Positions 1 through 8,415 are shown, counted from the first letter of the stretch. The stretch is 64,000 nucleotides of DNA from Microbacterium sp. YJN-G (GCF_015040615.1 NZ_CP060402.1:2666001-2730000), one strand, 5' to 3'. Made by a program: numbers and translations. The notes: a model not told the origin generated them from the sequence alone.

Positions 1-245
1 TGACGGATCGCCTGCGAGACGGCCTCGTCGTCGACGATCATGCGCAGAACGTGCAGGGCGTCGAGCTCGGTCTGACCGCGTTCGAGCGCGAAACGACCGG
101 CACGCTGCAGGATCTGCTGGGTGCGCGCGGTGAGGAACCGGCTGAGGTCGATCGAGCGTGCCTGCCGGGCCTGTTCACCTGCGAGGTAACGGGCCAGGAA
201 CTCGTCGAACGAGCCCGAACCCGCCTCGTTGAAGTCGTTGGGCAT
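1..245 (-). CDS. Clp/Hsp100 ATPase, N-terminal part (cut by window edge)
   Basis: Only the first ~81 codons are inside the window; the gene continues off the left edge. The visible part starts MPNDFNEAGSGSFDEFLARY and runs through helices (FLTARTQQILQRAGRFALE, ELDALHVLRMIVDD) that match the Clp N-terminal repeat domain of actinobacterial Clp/Hsp100 AAA+ proteins, which unfold substrates for ClpP or resolve aggregates. ATP-binding modules cannot be seen, so ClpB-like versus ClpC-like is open. ATG at 243-245. A HAIR-like inverted repeat lies just upstream, which fits HspR heat-shock control. Confidence 0.75.
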   Translation of the reverse strand, partial: MPNDFNEAGSGSFDEFLARYLAGEQARQARSIDLSRFLTARTQQILQRAGRFALERGQTELDALHVLRMIVDDEAVSQAIR

Positions 246-260
246 GTGTTTCCTCTCAAA

Positions 261-281
261 GTTGAGCGTGTTGCTATCAAC
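261..281 (-). promoter_or_regulatory. HAIR-like HspR operator
   Basis: TTGAGC-N7-TATCAA with flanking bases, against the HAIR consensus CTTGAGT-N7-ACTCAAG. The 7-nt spacing is exact and about 9 of 14 consensus positions match. A longer AAGTTGA...TCAACTT inverted repeat (259-283) overlaps it. It lies 16-36 bp upstream of the Clp start, where HspR sites sit in actinobacterial dnaK and clpB operons. Confidence 0.5.
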
Positions 282-343
282 TTCAACGTCACACCATGAC
301 GACTATTCCCGGGCCCGGTGAAACGGACGAATAGAATCACCGC

Positions 344-1060
344 ATGTCCTCGGTGCTGTACGTGTGCGTCCGCCCCGAGCGGAGTGCGGCGGATGCCGAG
401 CACCGCTCGTTCCGGCGCGGCCTGGGCGTCGACAGCCTCGATCGCGTCGACCTGCTGCACGCCTCGCTCGAGACGGTGGAGTGGCAGCAGTACGACGGGT
501 TCGTCATCGGCGGCTCGCCCTTCAACGTCACCGAGGCTGACAAGAGCGAAGCTCAGCTCGCCGTGGAACACGACCTCGAGCGCATCGCATCCCGGGCCCT
601 CGACGGTGCGGCGACCGCGCTGTTCACCTGCTACGGCATCGGCGTGGTGACCCGGATGCTGGGCGGCGAGGTGACGCTCGCGCACCCCGAGCGCGTGCAG
701 GCGGCGCGCATCCAGCTCACCGACGCCGGTGCGGCCGATCCGCTGTTCGGCCCGCTCGCACCGTCGCTGTCGGTGTTCACCGCGCATAAGGAGTCCGCCG
801 CGGCCACGCCGCCCGGCGCCGTGCTGCTGGCGACCCGGGAGGAGTGCCCGGTACAGGCGTACCGCGCCGGCGACCGGCTGTACGCGGTGCAGTTCCACCC
901 CGAGGCGTCTCCGCAGGACTTCGCCGACCGCATGGCCGTGTACCGGGCATCCGGCTATTTCGATCCGCGCGAGTACGCGCACACCGAGCAGACCGTGCTG
1001 TCGGCCTCCGTCGACGGCGACGCGCTGCTCTCGGGATTCCCCGGGCTGCTGGGCGCCTGA
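344..1060 (+). CDS. Class I glutamine amidotransferase-like protein
   Basis: 238 aa. The GATase-1 fold is recognisable: a nucleophile elbow FTCYGIG with the catalytic Cys (about residue 94) and a C-terminal QFHPE with the catalytic His/Glu (about residues 186-188). The domain stands alone with no synthetase partner, similar to GuaA-amidotransferase-like proteins found as single genes; the acceptor of the ammonia is unknown. The N-terminus YVCVRPE is followed by GGSPFNV, matching the usual GGxP strand. A TAGAAT box at 332-337 ends 6 nt before the ATG, so the transcript is probably leaderless. It is divergent from the Clp gene. Confidence 0.75.
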   Translation: MSSVLYVCVRPERSAADAEHRSFRRGLGVDSLDRVDLLHASLETVEWQQYDGFVIGGSPFNVTEADKSEAQLAVEHDLERIASRALDGAATALFTCYGIGVVTRMLGGEVTLAHPERVQAARIQLTDAGAADPLFGPLAPSLSVFTAHKESAAATPPGAVLLATREECPVQAYRAGDRLYAVQFHPEASPQDFADRMAVYRASGYFDPREYAHTEQTVLSASVDGDALLSGFPGLLGA

Positions 1061-1093
1061 GCGCCGGGGGCTGGGGTACTGAGGCCCGCCAAC

Positions 1094-1164
1094 TGGGATG
1101 CTGAGGCTCTCGAAGCACCCAGCATCCGGATGTCTGGGGCCCTTCGAGAGCCTCAGGGACCCAG
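1094..1164. repeat. Dispersed palindromic intergenic repeat, copy 1
   Basis: Long imperfect hairpin between two convergent genes. The arms contain CTGAGGCTCTCGAAG (from 1101) and its complement. The right arm (1136-1163) is identical over 28 nt, in reverse complement, to 20821-20848. It probably acts as a bidirectional terminator and belongs to a REP-like family; no T-tract is present. Confidence 0.65.
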
Positions 1165-1174
1165 GAAGCAGCTG

Positions 1175-1633
1175 TCAGGAGCGCAGGAGCGCGATGCGCT
1201 CGTCGAGATACCCCGCCAGCGGCACGAGCGCCCCGCCGGGCGACCAGCGCACGCCCGGCACGCCGTCGATCAGTGCGAGAGGGCCGGATGCTGCGCCGGA
1301 ATCGACGGCATCCGGATCGAGCACCTGCCAGCCGAGGTGCACGACCTCACCCTCGCCGAAGCCTCCGCGTCGCGCCTGCGCGCGGCGTTCGGCGCGCGCC
1401 CTGGCCGATTCGGCGGTGTAGCCGCGGCGCACCTCCTCGGCGGCACGCAGGATCTCACCGGTGGCGAGCACCCCGTCATCGGTGAGCAGCAGCACGCCCA
1501 GGTGCCACGCCTCCCCCGCCCGTACGATGCGATCGGCGCGCCACCGCGAGCGGCGCAGCATCCCGAGTCCCTCCCGCGGCGTGCCGGACAGGCGGCGGCG
1601 TGCGTCGTCCAGCAGCGCGGCGGTGGGGCCCAT
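1175..1633 (-). CDS. Conserved hypothetical protein
   Basis: 152 aa from the ATG at 1631-1633. A longer reading to 1690 exists but lacks support. TACCCT sits 6 nt upstream of this ATG, matching the leaderless pattern common in the window. The protein is Arg/Ala-rich with a central basic helical stretch (RARAERRAQARRGGF) and a C-terminal half ending PLAGYLDERIALLRS. There is no signal peptide or membrane segment. I do not recognise a family. It is divergent from purU across 75 bp and convergent with the amidotransferase gene. Confidence 0.6.
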   Translation of the reverse strand: MGPTAALLDDARRRLSGTPREGLGMLRRSRWRADRIVRAGEAWHLGVLLLTDDGVLATGEILRAAEEVRRGYTAESARARAERRAQARRGGFGEGEVVHLGWQVLDPDAVDSGAASGPLALIDGVPGVRWSPGGALVPLAGYLDERIALLRS

Positions 1634-1708
1634 CCCACCAGGGTAACGATTCGCCGCGGCCGGGCCGATGCGGGCAGAATCGACAGACACCCCGTATCAG
1701 GAGCGCCC

Positions 1709-2572
1709 ATGCCTCAGACCGACACCGCACGCCTTCTCATCGCCTGCGACGACCAGCCCGGCATCGTCGCGGCCGTCGCCGGAGTGCTGGCGTCGCACGG
1801 GGCCAACATCATCTCGCTCGACCAGCACTCCACCGATGAGGAGGGCGGCCGCTTCTTCCAGCGCACCGTCATCCACCTCGAGGGGCTCACGGCGAAGCGG
1901 CCCGCACTCGAGGCGTCGATCGGCGAGGTCGCCGACCGCTTCGGCATGGAGTGGTCGCTGCACGACACCTCCAAGCGCAAGCGCGTCGCGATCTTCGTCT
2001 CGAAGTACGACCACTGCCTGATGGAGCTGCTGTGGCGCACCCAGCGGGGCGAGCTCGACATCGACGTGACCATGGTCGTCTCGAACCACCCCGACCTCGC
2101 CGAGTCGGTGCGCTCGTTCGGTGTGCCGTTCGTGCACATCCCGCGCGGTGAGGGCGCGGATGCCAAGTCCGAGATGGAGCAGCGCCAGCTCGAACTGCTG
2201 CAGGGCAACGTCGACCTGGTCGTGCTCGCCCGGTACATGCAGATCCTCAGCGACGACTTCATCGAGCGCCTCGGTGCGCCGGTGATCAACATCCACCACT
2301 CGTTCCTGCCCGCCTTCATCGGCGCGAACCCCTATGCGCGGGCAAAGGATCGCGGCGTGAAGCTGATCGGAGCGACCGCGCACTACGCGACGGCCGACCT
2401 CGACGAGGGTCCGATCATCGAGCAGGATGTCACGCGCGTCACGCACGCCGAGTCGGCCGCCGAGCTGCAGCGCCGCGGCGCCGATGTCGAGCGCTACGTG
2501 CTCGCCCGCGCCGTGAAGTGGCACGCCGAGGACCGCGTCATCGTGCACGGCCGCTCGACCGTCATCCTCTGA
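1709..2572 (+). CDS. purU: Formyltetrahydrofolate deformylase
   Basis: 287 aa, full length for the family. An N-terminal ACT domain (DQPGIVAAVAGVLASHGANI, residues ~13-32) is followed by a formyltransferase-fold domain with INIHHSFLPAFIGANPY, containing the catalytic Asn and His, and a C-terminal LDEGPIIEQDV with the catalytic Asp region. It hydrolyses 10-formyl-THF to THF and formate, balancing the one-carbon pool and feeding formate to PurT. Start chosen at the ATG preceded by CAGGAG (1698-1703); the much longer open frame upstream has no start signal. Monocistronic by position. Confidence 0.93.
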   Translation: MPQTDTARLLIACDDQPGIVAAVAGVLASHGANIISLDQHSTDEEGGRFFQRTVIHLEGLTAKRPALEASIGEVADRFGMEWSLHDTSKRKRVAIFVSKYDHCLMELLWRTQRGELDIDVTMVVSNHPDLAESVRSFGVPFVHIPRGEGADAKSEMEQRQLELLQGNVDLVVLARYMQILSDDFIERLGAPVINIHHSFLPAFIGANPYARAKDRGVKLIGATAHYATADLDEGPIIEQDVTRVTHAESAAELQRRGADVERYVLARAVKWHAEDRVIVHGRSTVIL

Positions 2573-2574
2573 TT

Positions 2575-2643
2575 CCCCCGTCTATATGTCACGAAGTGCA
2601 GAAATCCGGCGCCGATAACGACACTTGGTGACAAATAGACGGG
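2575..2643. repeat. Long inverted repeat between purU and the nitronate monooxygenase gene
   Basis: Arms CCCGTCTATATGTCACGAAG (from 2577) and its complement ending at 2643 match at 20 of 22 positions. The loop of ~22 nt contains GGCGCC. It lies between the converging 3' ends of two genes. It is too long and lacks the T-tract of a plain terminator, so it may be a bidirectional terminator or a palindromic mobile repeat. Confidence 0.6.
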
Positions 2644-2656
2644 AGGGGTGGGGCGC

Positions 2657-3697
2657 TCAGGCGGGGATGCCGGCGCGCAGCTCGGTGAAGACCTCGGATG
2701 CGGTGGTCCGGGTCGCCAGCGGGGCGGACTGGCCCAGCCAGAGCGACTGCAGCTCGCCGAGGCCGCGCTGTCCGGCCACCGCGCGGAAGCGGCCGGTCAG
2801 CCAGTTCTGCGCGGGGAACGGCGCGATCGCTCCGGATGCCTCGATCTCGGTCACGACCCGGTTGCGCGCCCCGCGCGACAGCCGTCCGCTCATCGCCCGG
2901 GTGAGCACGCTCTCGTCCGCCGCAGTGGAGCGGATGGCGGCCCGGTGCGCATCGTTGGCGGCCGACTCGCGCGTCGCGAGGAACGCGGTGCCGACCTGCA
3001 CCCCCGATGCCCCCAGCGCGAACGCGGCTGCCACCCCGCGCCGGTCGGCGATGCCGCCCGCGGCGATGACCGGCACGTCCACGGCATCCGCCACCTGCGG
3101 CACCAGCGAGACCAGACCGACGAGCGATTCCTCCGCGGCGCGCAGGAACGAGACGCGGTGGCCGGCGGCCTCGGCGCCGGTGGCGACGATCGCGTCGACG
3201 CCGCCCGCCTCGAGCGCCCGGGCCTCGGCGACTGTCGTGGCCGTGCCGATCACCCCGATGCCGCGGCGATGCGCCTCGTCGACGATCTCGCGCGAGGGCA
3301 CCCCGAACACGACGCTGAGCGCCGCAGGTGCCGCCTGCCAGATCGCCTCGAGCTGCTCGTCGAGCGAGGGCAGGTAGCGCTCGGGCCGTGCGGGGCGCTC
3401 GATGCCGACCTCGGTGAAGTACGCGTCCAGGGCGGCCGCGTACTCGTCATGCTCCCCGCCGGGCTCGACCTCGTCGCCCGTGGGCAGCCAAATGTTCAAG
3501 GCGAAAGGCGCGGAGGTCGCCTCGCGCAGCGCCGCGGCGGTGGTGCGGATGCGGGCCCCGTCGTAGCCGTACAGCCCGTACGACCCGAGTCCGCCGGCCT
3601 CGCAGACGGCCGCCGTGAGCTCCACCGACGACAGCCCGCCGAACGGGGCGAGGACGATCGGATGCCGGATGCCGAGCAGGTCGCGGAGGTCACTCAT
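2657..3697 (-). CDS. Nitronate monooxygenase-family flavoprotein
   Basis: 346 aa TIM-barrel FMN protein of the nitronate monooxygenase/2-nitropropane dioxygenase family. Typical landmarks: the N-terminal LGIRHPIVLAPFGGLSS, the GVDAIVATGAEAAGHR segment that carries the catalytic His (GxEAGGH-like), and the phosphate-binding PVIAAGGIADRRG and ALGASGVQVGTAFLA. It oxidises alkyl nitronates such as propionate-3-nitronate to carbonyl compounds and nitrite. TAGCGT lies 7 nt before the ATG, suggesting a leaderless mRNA. Convergent with purU; about 175 bp without an obvious gene separate it from the next gene. Confidence 0.88.
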   Translation of the reverse strand: MSDLRDLLGIRHPIVLAPFGGLSSVELTAAVCEAGGLGSYGLYGYDGARIRTTAAALREATSAPFALNIWLPTGDEVEPGGEHDEYAAALDAYFTEVGIERPARPERYLPSLDEQLEAIWQAAPAALSVVFGVPSREIVDEAHRRGIGVIGTATTVAEARALEAGGVDAIVATGAEAAGHRVSFLRAAEESLVGLVSLVPQVADAVDVPVIAAGGIADRRGVAAAFALGASGVQVGTAFLATRESAANDAHRAAIRSTAADESVLTRAMSGRLSRGARNRVVTEIEASGAIAPFPAQNWLTGRFRAVAGQRGLGELQSLWLGQSAPLATRTTASEVFTELRAGIPA

Positions 3698-3872
3698 GCC
3701 TACGACGCTACGCCCGCCGCACGCCCGGTGGGTCCGTGCGACCTCCTGTTACACGAGCCCAGCGCCCGCGCATCCCGTGCACGCAAGCTCCAGCAGAGAA
3801 CTCCCGCCCGCCCACGCCGTCGGGAAGGGGAGGTGGACGGCGGGGGCGCGGCGGGAGGATCGGGGGCGCCGC

Positions 3873-4184
3873 TCAGCGCGGCGGGAAATGCGGAATCGGC
3901 GACGGCGGCGACGAGCGGTCGGATGCCGTGGCGATGGCCAGGTCGAGAGCCCGCAGCAGCTCGTCGAAGTCGTGGAACCGTGTGCGTCTCGGGCACGGCC
4001 GGCGCAGCCACAGCACATCCAGCGAGCCGGTGATGTTGCGCTCGACGTATGCGATCAGGCAGTCGGCATCGGCCTGACGGCGGGCCAGGTCGCACACGCG
4101 CCAGCTGTCGCGGCCGATCGCCGTGAGCTCCCACTGGCTGTTCTGTGCCGGGAAACTCGGAGGGTCTGACAGTGCATTGCTCAC
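3873..4184 (-). CDS. Small hypothetical protein coupled to the SDR gene
   Basis: 103 aa starting with GTG at 4184, whose GTGA overlaps the stop of the upstream SDR gene, so translation is probably coupled. The core reads WELTAIGRDSWRVCDLARR and VERNITGSLDVLWLRRP, followed by a helix FDELLRALDLAIATA; the C-terminus is Pro-rich. No signal peptide or membrane span. It resembles small actinobacterial proteins that follow stress SDR genes; the function is unknown. Confidence 0.65.
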   Translation of the reverse strand: MSNALSDPPSFPAQNSQWELTAIGRDSWRVCDLARRQADADCLIAYVERNITGSLDVLWLRRPCPRRTRFHDFDELLRALDLAIATASDRSSPPSPIPHFPPR

Positions 4185-5068
4185 AGCGCCTTACCTCCCG
4201 TCACAGCGAGAACGCTGCCCGAGGTGTACGACGATTCCTCCGCCGCGAGGTACACGTAGGCACCGGCGAGTTCGGCCGGCTGCCCGGCGCGACCCAGCGG
4301 GGTGTCTGATCCGAAGGTGCGCACGCGCTCGGCATCCCACCCGGTCGCCGGGATCAACGGCGTCCAGATCGGACCGGGGGCGACGGCGTTCACGCGGATG
4401 CCGCGCTTGCCCGCCTCCTCGGCGAGCGCCTTGACGAACGCGACCTGTGCGGCCTTCGTCATGGCGTAGTCGATGAGCCCCGGCGAGGGGTTGTACGCCT
4501 GGATCGACGCGGTGACGATGATGCTGGCGCCCGCCTCGAGATCCGGATACGCGGCACGGGCGGTGAATAGCGTGCCGTACAGGTTCGTCTCGAACACGCG
4601 CCGCATGTCGTCGGACTTCAGCGACCCGAAGCCGTCGATGTCGTGCTGGTAGGCGGCGTTGAGCACCAGCACATCCAGGCCGCCGAGTCCCTCGCGTGCG
4701 CGGCGGACGGCATCGGTCGCGAAATCCTCGTCGCGCAGGTCGCCGGGGATGCTGATGCCGGTGCGGCCGGCATCCTCGATGTACCGGACGGTCGAATCGG
4801 CATCCTTCTGCTCCTCCGGCATGTGCACGATCGCGACGTCGGCGCCCTCACGGGCGTACGCGATGGCGACGGCCCGGCCGATGCCGGAGTCGCCGCCTGT
4901 GACGAGCGCGCGACGCCCCTCGAGGCGGCCGTGGCCGGTGTACGAGTCCTCACCGTGGTCGGGCGTGGGGGTGGTGAGACCGGTCTTCCCCGGCTGGTCC
5001 TGCTGCTGCGCAGGGAACTCCTCTTCGCGGTGTGCGTGGCGGGGGTCGGAGGCACTGTCGGTCATCAT
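4181..5068 (-). CDS. SDR family oxidoreductase (general-stress type)
   Basis: 295 aa from ATG-ATG at 5063-5068, preceded by AGAGAGG; an alternative ATG at 5092 would add eight residues. A polar N-terminal extension of ~45 residues, rich in Gln, Glu and His, is followed by a classical Rossmann fold with VTGGDSGIGRAVAIAYAREG, a DVLVLNAAY strand, catalytic Ser in ITASIQAY-like and YAMTK with the YxxxK pair, then PGPIWTPLIP. This architecture matches the YhdF/YghA-type glucose/ribitol dehydrogenase-like SDRs often found in stress regulons. An upstream GTCAAGCCCC element is shared with other genes here. Confidence 0.88.
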   Translation of the reverse strand: MMTDSASDPRHAHREEEFPAQQQDQPGKTGLTTPTPDHGEDSYTGHGRLEGRRALVTGGDSGIGRAVAIAYAREGADVAIVHMPEEQKDADSTVRYIEDAGRTGISIPGDLRDEDFATDAVRRAREGLGGLDVLVLNAAYQHDIDGFGSLKSDDMRRVFETNLYGTLFTARAAYPDLEAGASIIVTASIQAYNPSPGLIDYAMTKAAQVAFVKALAEEAGKRGIRVNAVAPGPIWTPLIPATGWDAERVRTFGSDTPLGRAGQPAELAGAYVYLAAEESSYTSGSVLAVTGGKAL

Positions 5069-5161
5069 CGCCCTCTCTTCAGATGTCATGGCTGTCCGAC
5101 TGATGTCAGAACGTGGGGGAACCGGTCTGCACAGCTTCAGCCGGGCCGGCCCTCCCGGCCA

Positions 5162-5171
5162 GGGGCTTGAC
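5162..5171 (-). promoter_or_regulatory. Shared GTCAAGCCCC element upstream of the SDR gene
   Basis: Reading on the minus strand this is GTCAAGCCCC, 79 bp before the ATG at 5092 and 103 bp before the preferred ATG at 5068. Five further copies precede other genes of the 4-12 kb module. It may be a promoter element or an activator site. Confidence 0.45.
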
Positions 5172-5274
5172 ATCCCTCAGGGCACAAGCCACGTGCGCGA
5201 GGACGGCGGCAGATGGATGCCGAGACCGCCGTGGGCATCCGAAGCCGCCGGGTCTACCCCGGCCGTCCGCGAGT

Positions 5275-5284
5275 GTCAACGCCC
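5275..5284 (+). promoter_or_regulatory. Shared GTCAACGCCC element upstream of the small acidic protein gene
   Basis: Seen 63 bp before the ATG at 5338, in the same orientation relative to its gene as the other copies; one base departs from the others. Confidence 0.4.
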
Positions 5285-5337
5285 GTGCGCCGGCGGCGAC
5301 GCCGCCGCACGCTGGAGGACCACGAGAGGAGACGATC

Positions 5338-5580
5338 ATGACCGATCCCAGGAACGCCGCCGGCGATACGCCGCAGCCGGATGCCGCTGTCGTCGGCCGC
5401 CCCGATCTGCAGCCCGACACACAGGAGGACGTGCCGCTCGATGCCGAGCTCGGCGAAGACGGCCAGGGCGATCTCGCCGAGGGCGACGGCAGGCAGCAGC
5501 ACTCCGGCGACGCGCCGGACGATCTGCGCACCGCAGGCCCGTCGGGGCCGGTGCAGGAGCGTCACGCGGAGGGGCAGTGA
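5338..5580 (+). CDS. Small acidic hydrophilic protein
   Basis: 80 aa with a strong SD (GAGGAG, 9 nt upstream). The sequence is low-complexity and very acidic (DAELGEDGQGDLAEGDG), with Pro and Gln and no hydrophobic core, so it is probably intrinsically disordered. The TGATG junction with the next gene indicates translational coupling. Proteins of this kind are common in Microbacteriaceae stress clusters. Function unknown; the family is not identified with certainty. Confidence 0.7.
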   Translation: MTDPRNAAGDTPQPDAAVVGRPDLQPDTQEDVPLDAELGEDGQGDLAEGDGRQQHSGDAPDDLRTAGPSGPVQERHAEGQ

Positions 5581-5864
5581 TGAGCGGCATCGATCAGGGC
5601 ATGATGCCCGACTACGTGCAGCCCCAGCATCCCGACGACGACACCGTCGACGAGAGCGTCGCGAACCCGCACGACCACTCACCGGAGCAGACCGGGGATG
5701 GCCCGACCACCGACGAGCGGGCGCGGGCCGAGGAGCAGGCCGAGGTCGATGACGCCCTTGCGGGCATCTCCGACGACGAGCGCGCCGACTCCGAGCGGAT
5801 GGCGCGGCGCGAGTCCGCTCAGGCGGCCGATGCGGCGGTGGGCGAAACGCGCAGCCAGCGATAG
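5580..5864 (+). CDS. Small acidic hydrophilic protein, second gene of the pair
   Basis: 94 aa. Its ATG shares one base with the stop of the preceding gene (TGATG). Composition again is disordered and acidic (HPDDDTVDESVANPHDH, EEQAEVDDALAGISDDERAD) with a helical C-terminal half. The last 46 nt overlap, tail to tail, the 3' end of the GH13 gene on the other strand. A role in stress or desiccation tolerance is possible from context only. Confidence 0.65.
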   Translation: MSGIDQGMMPDYVQPQHPDDDTVDESVANPHDHSPEQTGDGPTTDERARAEEQAEVDDALAGISDDERADSERMARRESAQAADAAVGETRSQR

Positions 5865-7459
5865 CCGTAGCCGTCGAGCTGCTGCGTGGTGTGCTCCTGC
5901 TGCGGCGGGCTGCCCGGATGCTCCACGAGCACCGTGGCGGTCCGCCCCTCGGGCAATGCGGGCAGCGAGACCGTCACCGACTCGGGCGAGAAGTTGTGCA
6001 GGGCGATGAAGCCGACGTCGCCTGCCGTGGTCTGATGCACGAGCACCCGCGGGTCGCCCGCATCGTGCACCTCGAACTCACCCCATGCGATCTCGGGCGT
6101 GGACCGATAGCGTGATGCGAGCATCGCGATGAACGACCACAGCGATTCCGGATCCCGGCGCTGGTCGTGCAGGTTCACGTGCGCAGGCGCATATCCGCCG
6201 GTCGCCATGCCGAGCCGCCGGCGCCGCGCCGTCGTGAACCCGCCCTTCGGTCCGCCGTCCCACTGCATGGCACCGCGGACGGCACCGCGGGCGAGGTCGC
6301 CGTCGAGCTCACCCATGCCGATCTCCTCGCCGTAGAACAGCATCGGCGCGCCGGGCAGCGAGAAGAGCAGGCTGTACGCCATCCGCAGCCGGCGCGGGTC
6401 GCCCTCGAGCATCGGGGCGAGGCGGCGCACGATGCCGCGTCCGTAGACCCGCTGATGCTCCTCGGGGGCGAAGGCGTCGAACACCTCGGCCTGCTCGCCC
6501 TCGGTCAGCAGTTCGAGCGAGAGCTCGTCGTGGTTGCGCAGGAACATCGCCCAGCCGTGCCGGGGGTCGACCTTGGGCCGCGCCGCGAGCACACGCGCGA
6601 GCGGCGTGGCCTCCTGGCGCACGAAGGCGAGAAAGGTCGTCTCGGCGGTGAGGAAGTCGAACTGCAGGTCGAGCTCGGTGGCGGCATCGCCGAAGTACGC
6701 GAGCTGCTCCTCGTGCGGCAGCCCGACCTCGCCCAGCAGCAGCGCCGATCCCTGCCGCCGGCCCACGAAGCGGTGCAGTTCGCGCAGGAACGAGTGCGGG
6801 TCCTGGGTGTCGGCGATGCCCTCGCGCGTGACGAGAAACGGCACCGCATCGACCCGGAAGCCGTCGATGCCCAGCTTGAGCCAGAAGCCGATCACACGTG
6901 CGATCTCGGCCCGCACCTCGGGGTTCGCGAGGTTCAGATCGGGCTGATGCCGGTAGAAGCTGTGCAGGAAGTACTGGCCGGTGCGCTCGTCGAGCTCCCA
7001 GATGCTCTCCTCCTCGCCCGGGAAGACGACCTTCTGCTGACCCCGCGGCGGCCGATCGCGCCACACGTAGTACTCGCGGTGCTTCGACTCGCGCGAGCGC
7101 CGGGCCGAGACGAACCACGGATGCCGGTCGGAGGTGTGGTTGACGACGAGATCCATCACCACGCGGATGCCGCGGCCGTGCGCGATGCGGATGGTCTCGG
7201 CCACCCGGCCCAGGTCGCCGAGCCTCGGGTCGACGCCGTAGAAGTCCGAGATGTCGTAGCCGTCATCGCGGTCGGGTGTGGGCTGGAATGGCATGAGCCA
7301 CAGGCACGTGACCCCGAGCGCAGCGAGGTCATCGATCCGCGTCGCCAGTCCGGCGAAGTCGCCGTTGCCGTCACCATCGGAGTCCTGGAAGGTCTCGACG
7401 TCGAGGCAGTAGAACACGGCGGTACGCCACCACAGATCGCTTGTATCGGCGGGATTCAC
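5819..7459 (-). CDS. GH13 alpha-amylase family protein (trehalose synthase/glucosidase-like)
   Basis: 546 aa, start GTG at 7459 with AGGAG 6 nt upstream; the GTGA overlaps the stop of the LLM gene. All GH13 motifs are present: MDLVVNHTSD (region I), DGFRVDAVPF with the Asp nucleophile (II), LLGEVG with the acid/base Glu (III) and FLRNHDELS with the third Asp (IV). The start WWRTAVFYCLDVETFQDSDG resembles TreS-like and maltase-like enzymes, but no maltokinase domain follows. It is cytoplasmic, as there is no signal peptide. The substrate is likely a short alpha-glucoside such as maltose or trehalose; exact specificity cannot be read. Confidence 0.85.
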   Translation of the reverse strand: MNPADTSDLWWRTAVFYCLDVETFQDSDGDGNGDFAGLATRIDDLAALGVTCLWLMPFQPTPDRDDGYDISDFYGVDPRLGDLGRVAETIRIAHGRGIRVVMDLVVNHTSDRHPWFVSARRSRESKHREYYVWRDRPPRGQQKVVFPGEEESIWELDERTGQYFLHSFYRHQPDLNLANPEVRAEIARVIGFWLKLGIDGFRVDAVPFLVTREGIADTQDPHSFLRELHRFVGRRQGSALLLGEVGLPHEEQLAYFGDAATELDLQFDFLTAETTFLAFVRQEATPLARVLAARPKVDPRHGWAMFLRNHDELSLELLTEGEQAEVFDAFAPEEHQRVYGRGIVRRLAPMLEGDPRRLRMAYSLLFSLPGAPMLFYGEEIGMGELDGDLARGAVRGAMQWDGGPKGGFTTARRRRLGMATGGYAPAHVNLHDQRRDPESLWSFIAMLASRYRSTPEIAWGEFEVHDAGDPRVLVHQTTAGDVGFIALHNFSPESVTVSLPALPEGRTATVLVEHPGSPPQQEHTTQQLDGYGYRWLRVSPTAASAA

Positions 7460-8415
7460 AGTCTTCTCCTCAGTGCGGGCAGCAGTTCGGTCTCGCATCG
7501 CTCGAGGAATGCGGACTGGTCACGGCCGACCTGGTGCAGGAAGACCGCGTCGAAACCGGATGCCGCTGCGGCGATCCGGTCGGCGATGTCGTCGGCATCC
7601 GCTCCGATGACGATCCCGGCACGCAGCCGTTCCGCCGTCGGGTCGGCGTGCCGCTCGAAGTCCTCGGGCTGCTCGAGCTCCCACATCAGCTCCGGCGGCA
7701 CGGTCGCCTGCGCCCACTGCTCACGTGCCGCCTCGACGGCGCGTTCCTCGGTCTGCTCGAGGCTGAGGTGCAGCTGCAGCATCACCGGGCCTCGCCCGTC
7801 GGCATCCCGGTAGGCCTGCCGCGTCTCGCGCAGGGCCGCCGGGTCCGTGCCGACGGTGATGAGTCCCTCCGCCCAGGGGGCGACCAGGGCCGCGGTGTGC
7901 GTACTGATCGCGGCCGCCATCACCGGCGGCGGCGACGCCGGCAGACTCCACAGCCGCGCCTCGTGCACGCGTACCGGCCCGTCGGCATCCGCCTGCTCGC
8001 CGCTCAGCAGCCGGCCGATCACCGCGGCGCACGCGATCAGGCGGGCGTCGCGGTCGTCCTTCGCCGGCCACGGGTCGCCCGTGACGTGCTCGTTCAGCGC
8101 CTCACCGCTGCCGAGCGCCGCCCAGAACCGTCCGGGGAACATCTCCTCCAGCGTGGCCATCGCCTGGGCGACGATGACGGGGTGGTACCGCTGCCCTGGC
8201 GCGGTGACCAGACCGATCGGGAATCGCGTGCGCGCAAGGGCCGCACCGAGCCACGACCAGGCGAAGCCGGACTCGCCCTGGGCGGTGAGCCACGGCGCGA
8301 GGTGATCCGAGCACATCGCCTCGTCGAAGCCTGCCTGCTCGGCGCGCACGACGTCACGCAGCAGCGCGCTGGGCGCGTGCTGCTCGTGCGAGGCGTGGAA
8401 TCCGATCCTCATCAT
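7456..8415 (-). CDS. LLM-class flavin-dependent oxidoreductase (non-F420 TIGR03885 type)
   Basis: 319 aa from ATG-ATG at 8410-8415. The luciferase-like barrel is clear: MRIGFHASHEQHAPS, SDHLAPW, PGQRYHPVIVAQAMATLEE, GRFWAALGSGEALNEH (substrate and flavin-site helix) and a C-terminal DAVFLHQVG. The HASHEQ-type start is what I remember for the probable non-F420 flavinoid oxidoreductase family (TIGR03885). It sits first in a two-gene operon with the GH13 gene (4-nt overlap), so the two products may act in the same pathway; the substrate is unknown. Confidence 0.82.
   Translation of the reverse strand: MMRIGFHASHEQHAPSALLRDVVRAEQAGFDEAMCSDHLAPWLTAQGESGFAWSWLGAALARTRFPIGLVTAPGQRYHPVIVAQAMATLEEMFPGRFWAALGSGEALNEHVTGDPWPAKDDRDARLIACAAVIGRLLSGEQADADGPVRVHEARLWSLPASPPPVMAAAISTHTAALVAPWAEGLITVGTDPAALRETRQAYRDADGRGPVMLQLHLSLEQTEERAVEAAREQWAQATVPPELMWELEQPEDFERHADPTAERLRAGIVIGADADDIADRIAAAASGFDAVFLHQVGRDQSAFLERCETELLPALRRRL

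Noticed and set aside
1634..1708. A riboswitch upstream of purU
   Set aside because: The 75-bp divergent region is too short and shows no conserved aptamer pattern that I recognise.
1130..2572. A 480-codon start for purU
   Set aside because: The upstream part is antisense to the hypothetical gene at 1175-1633; the ACT domain and the SD place the start at 1709.
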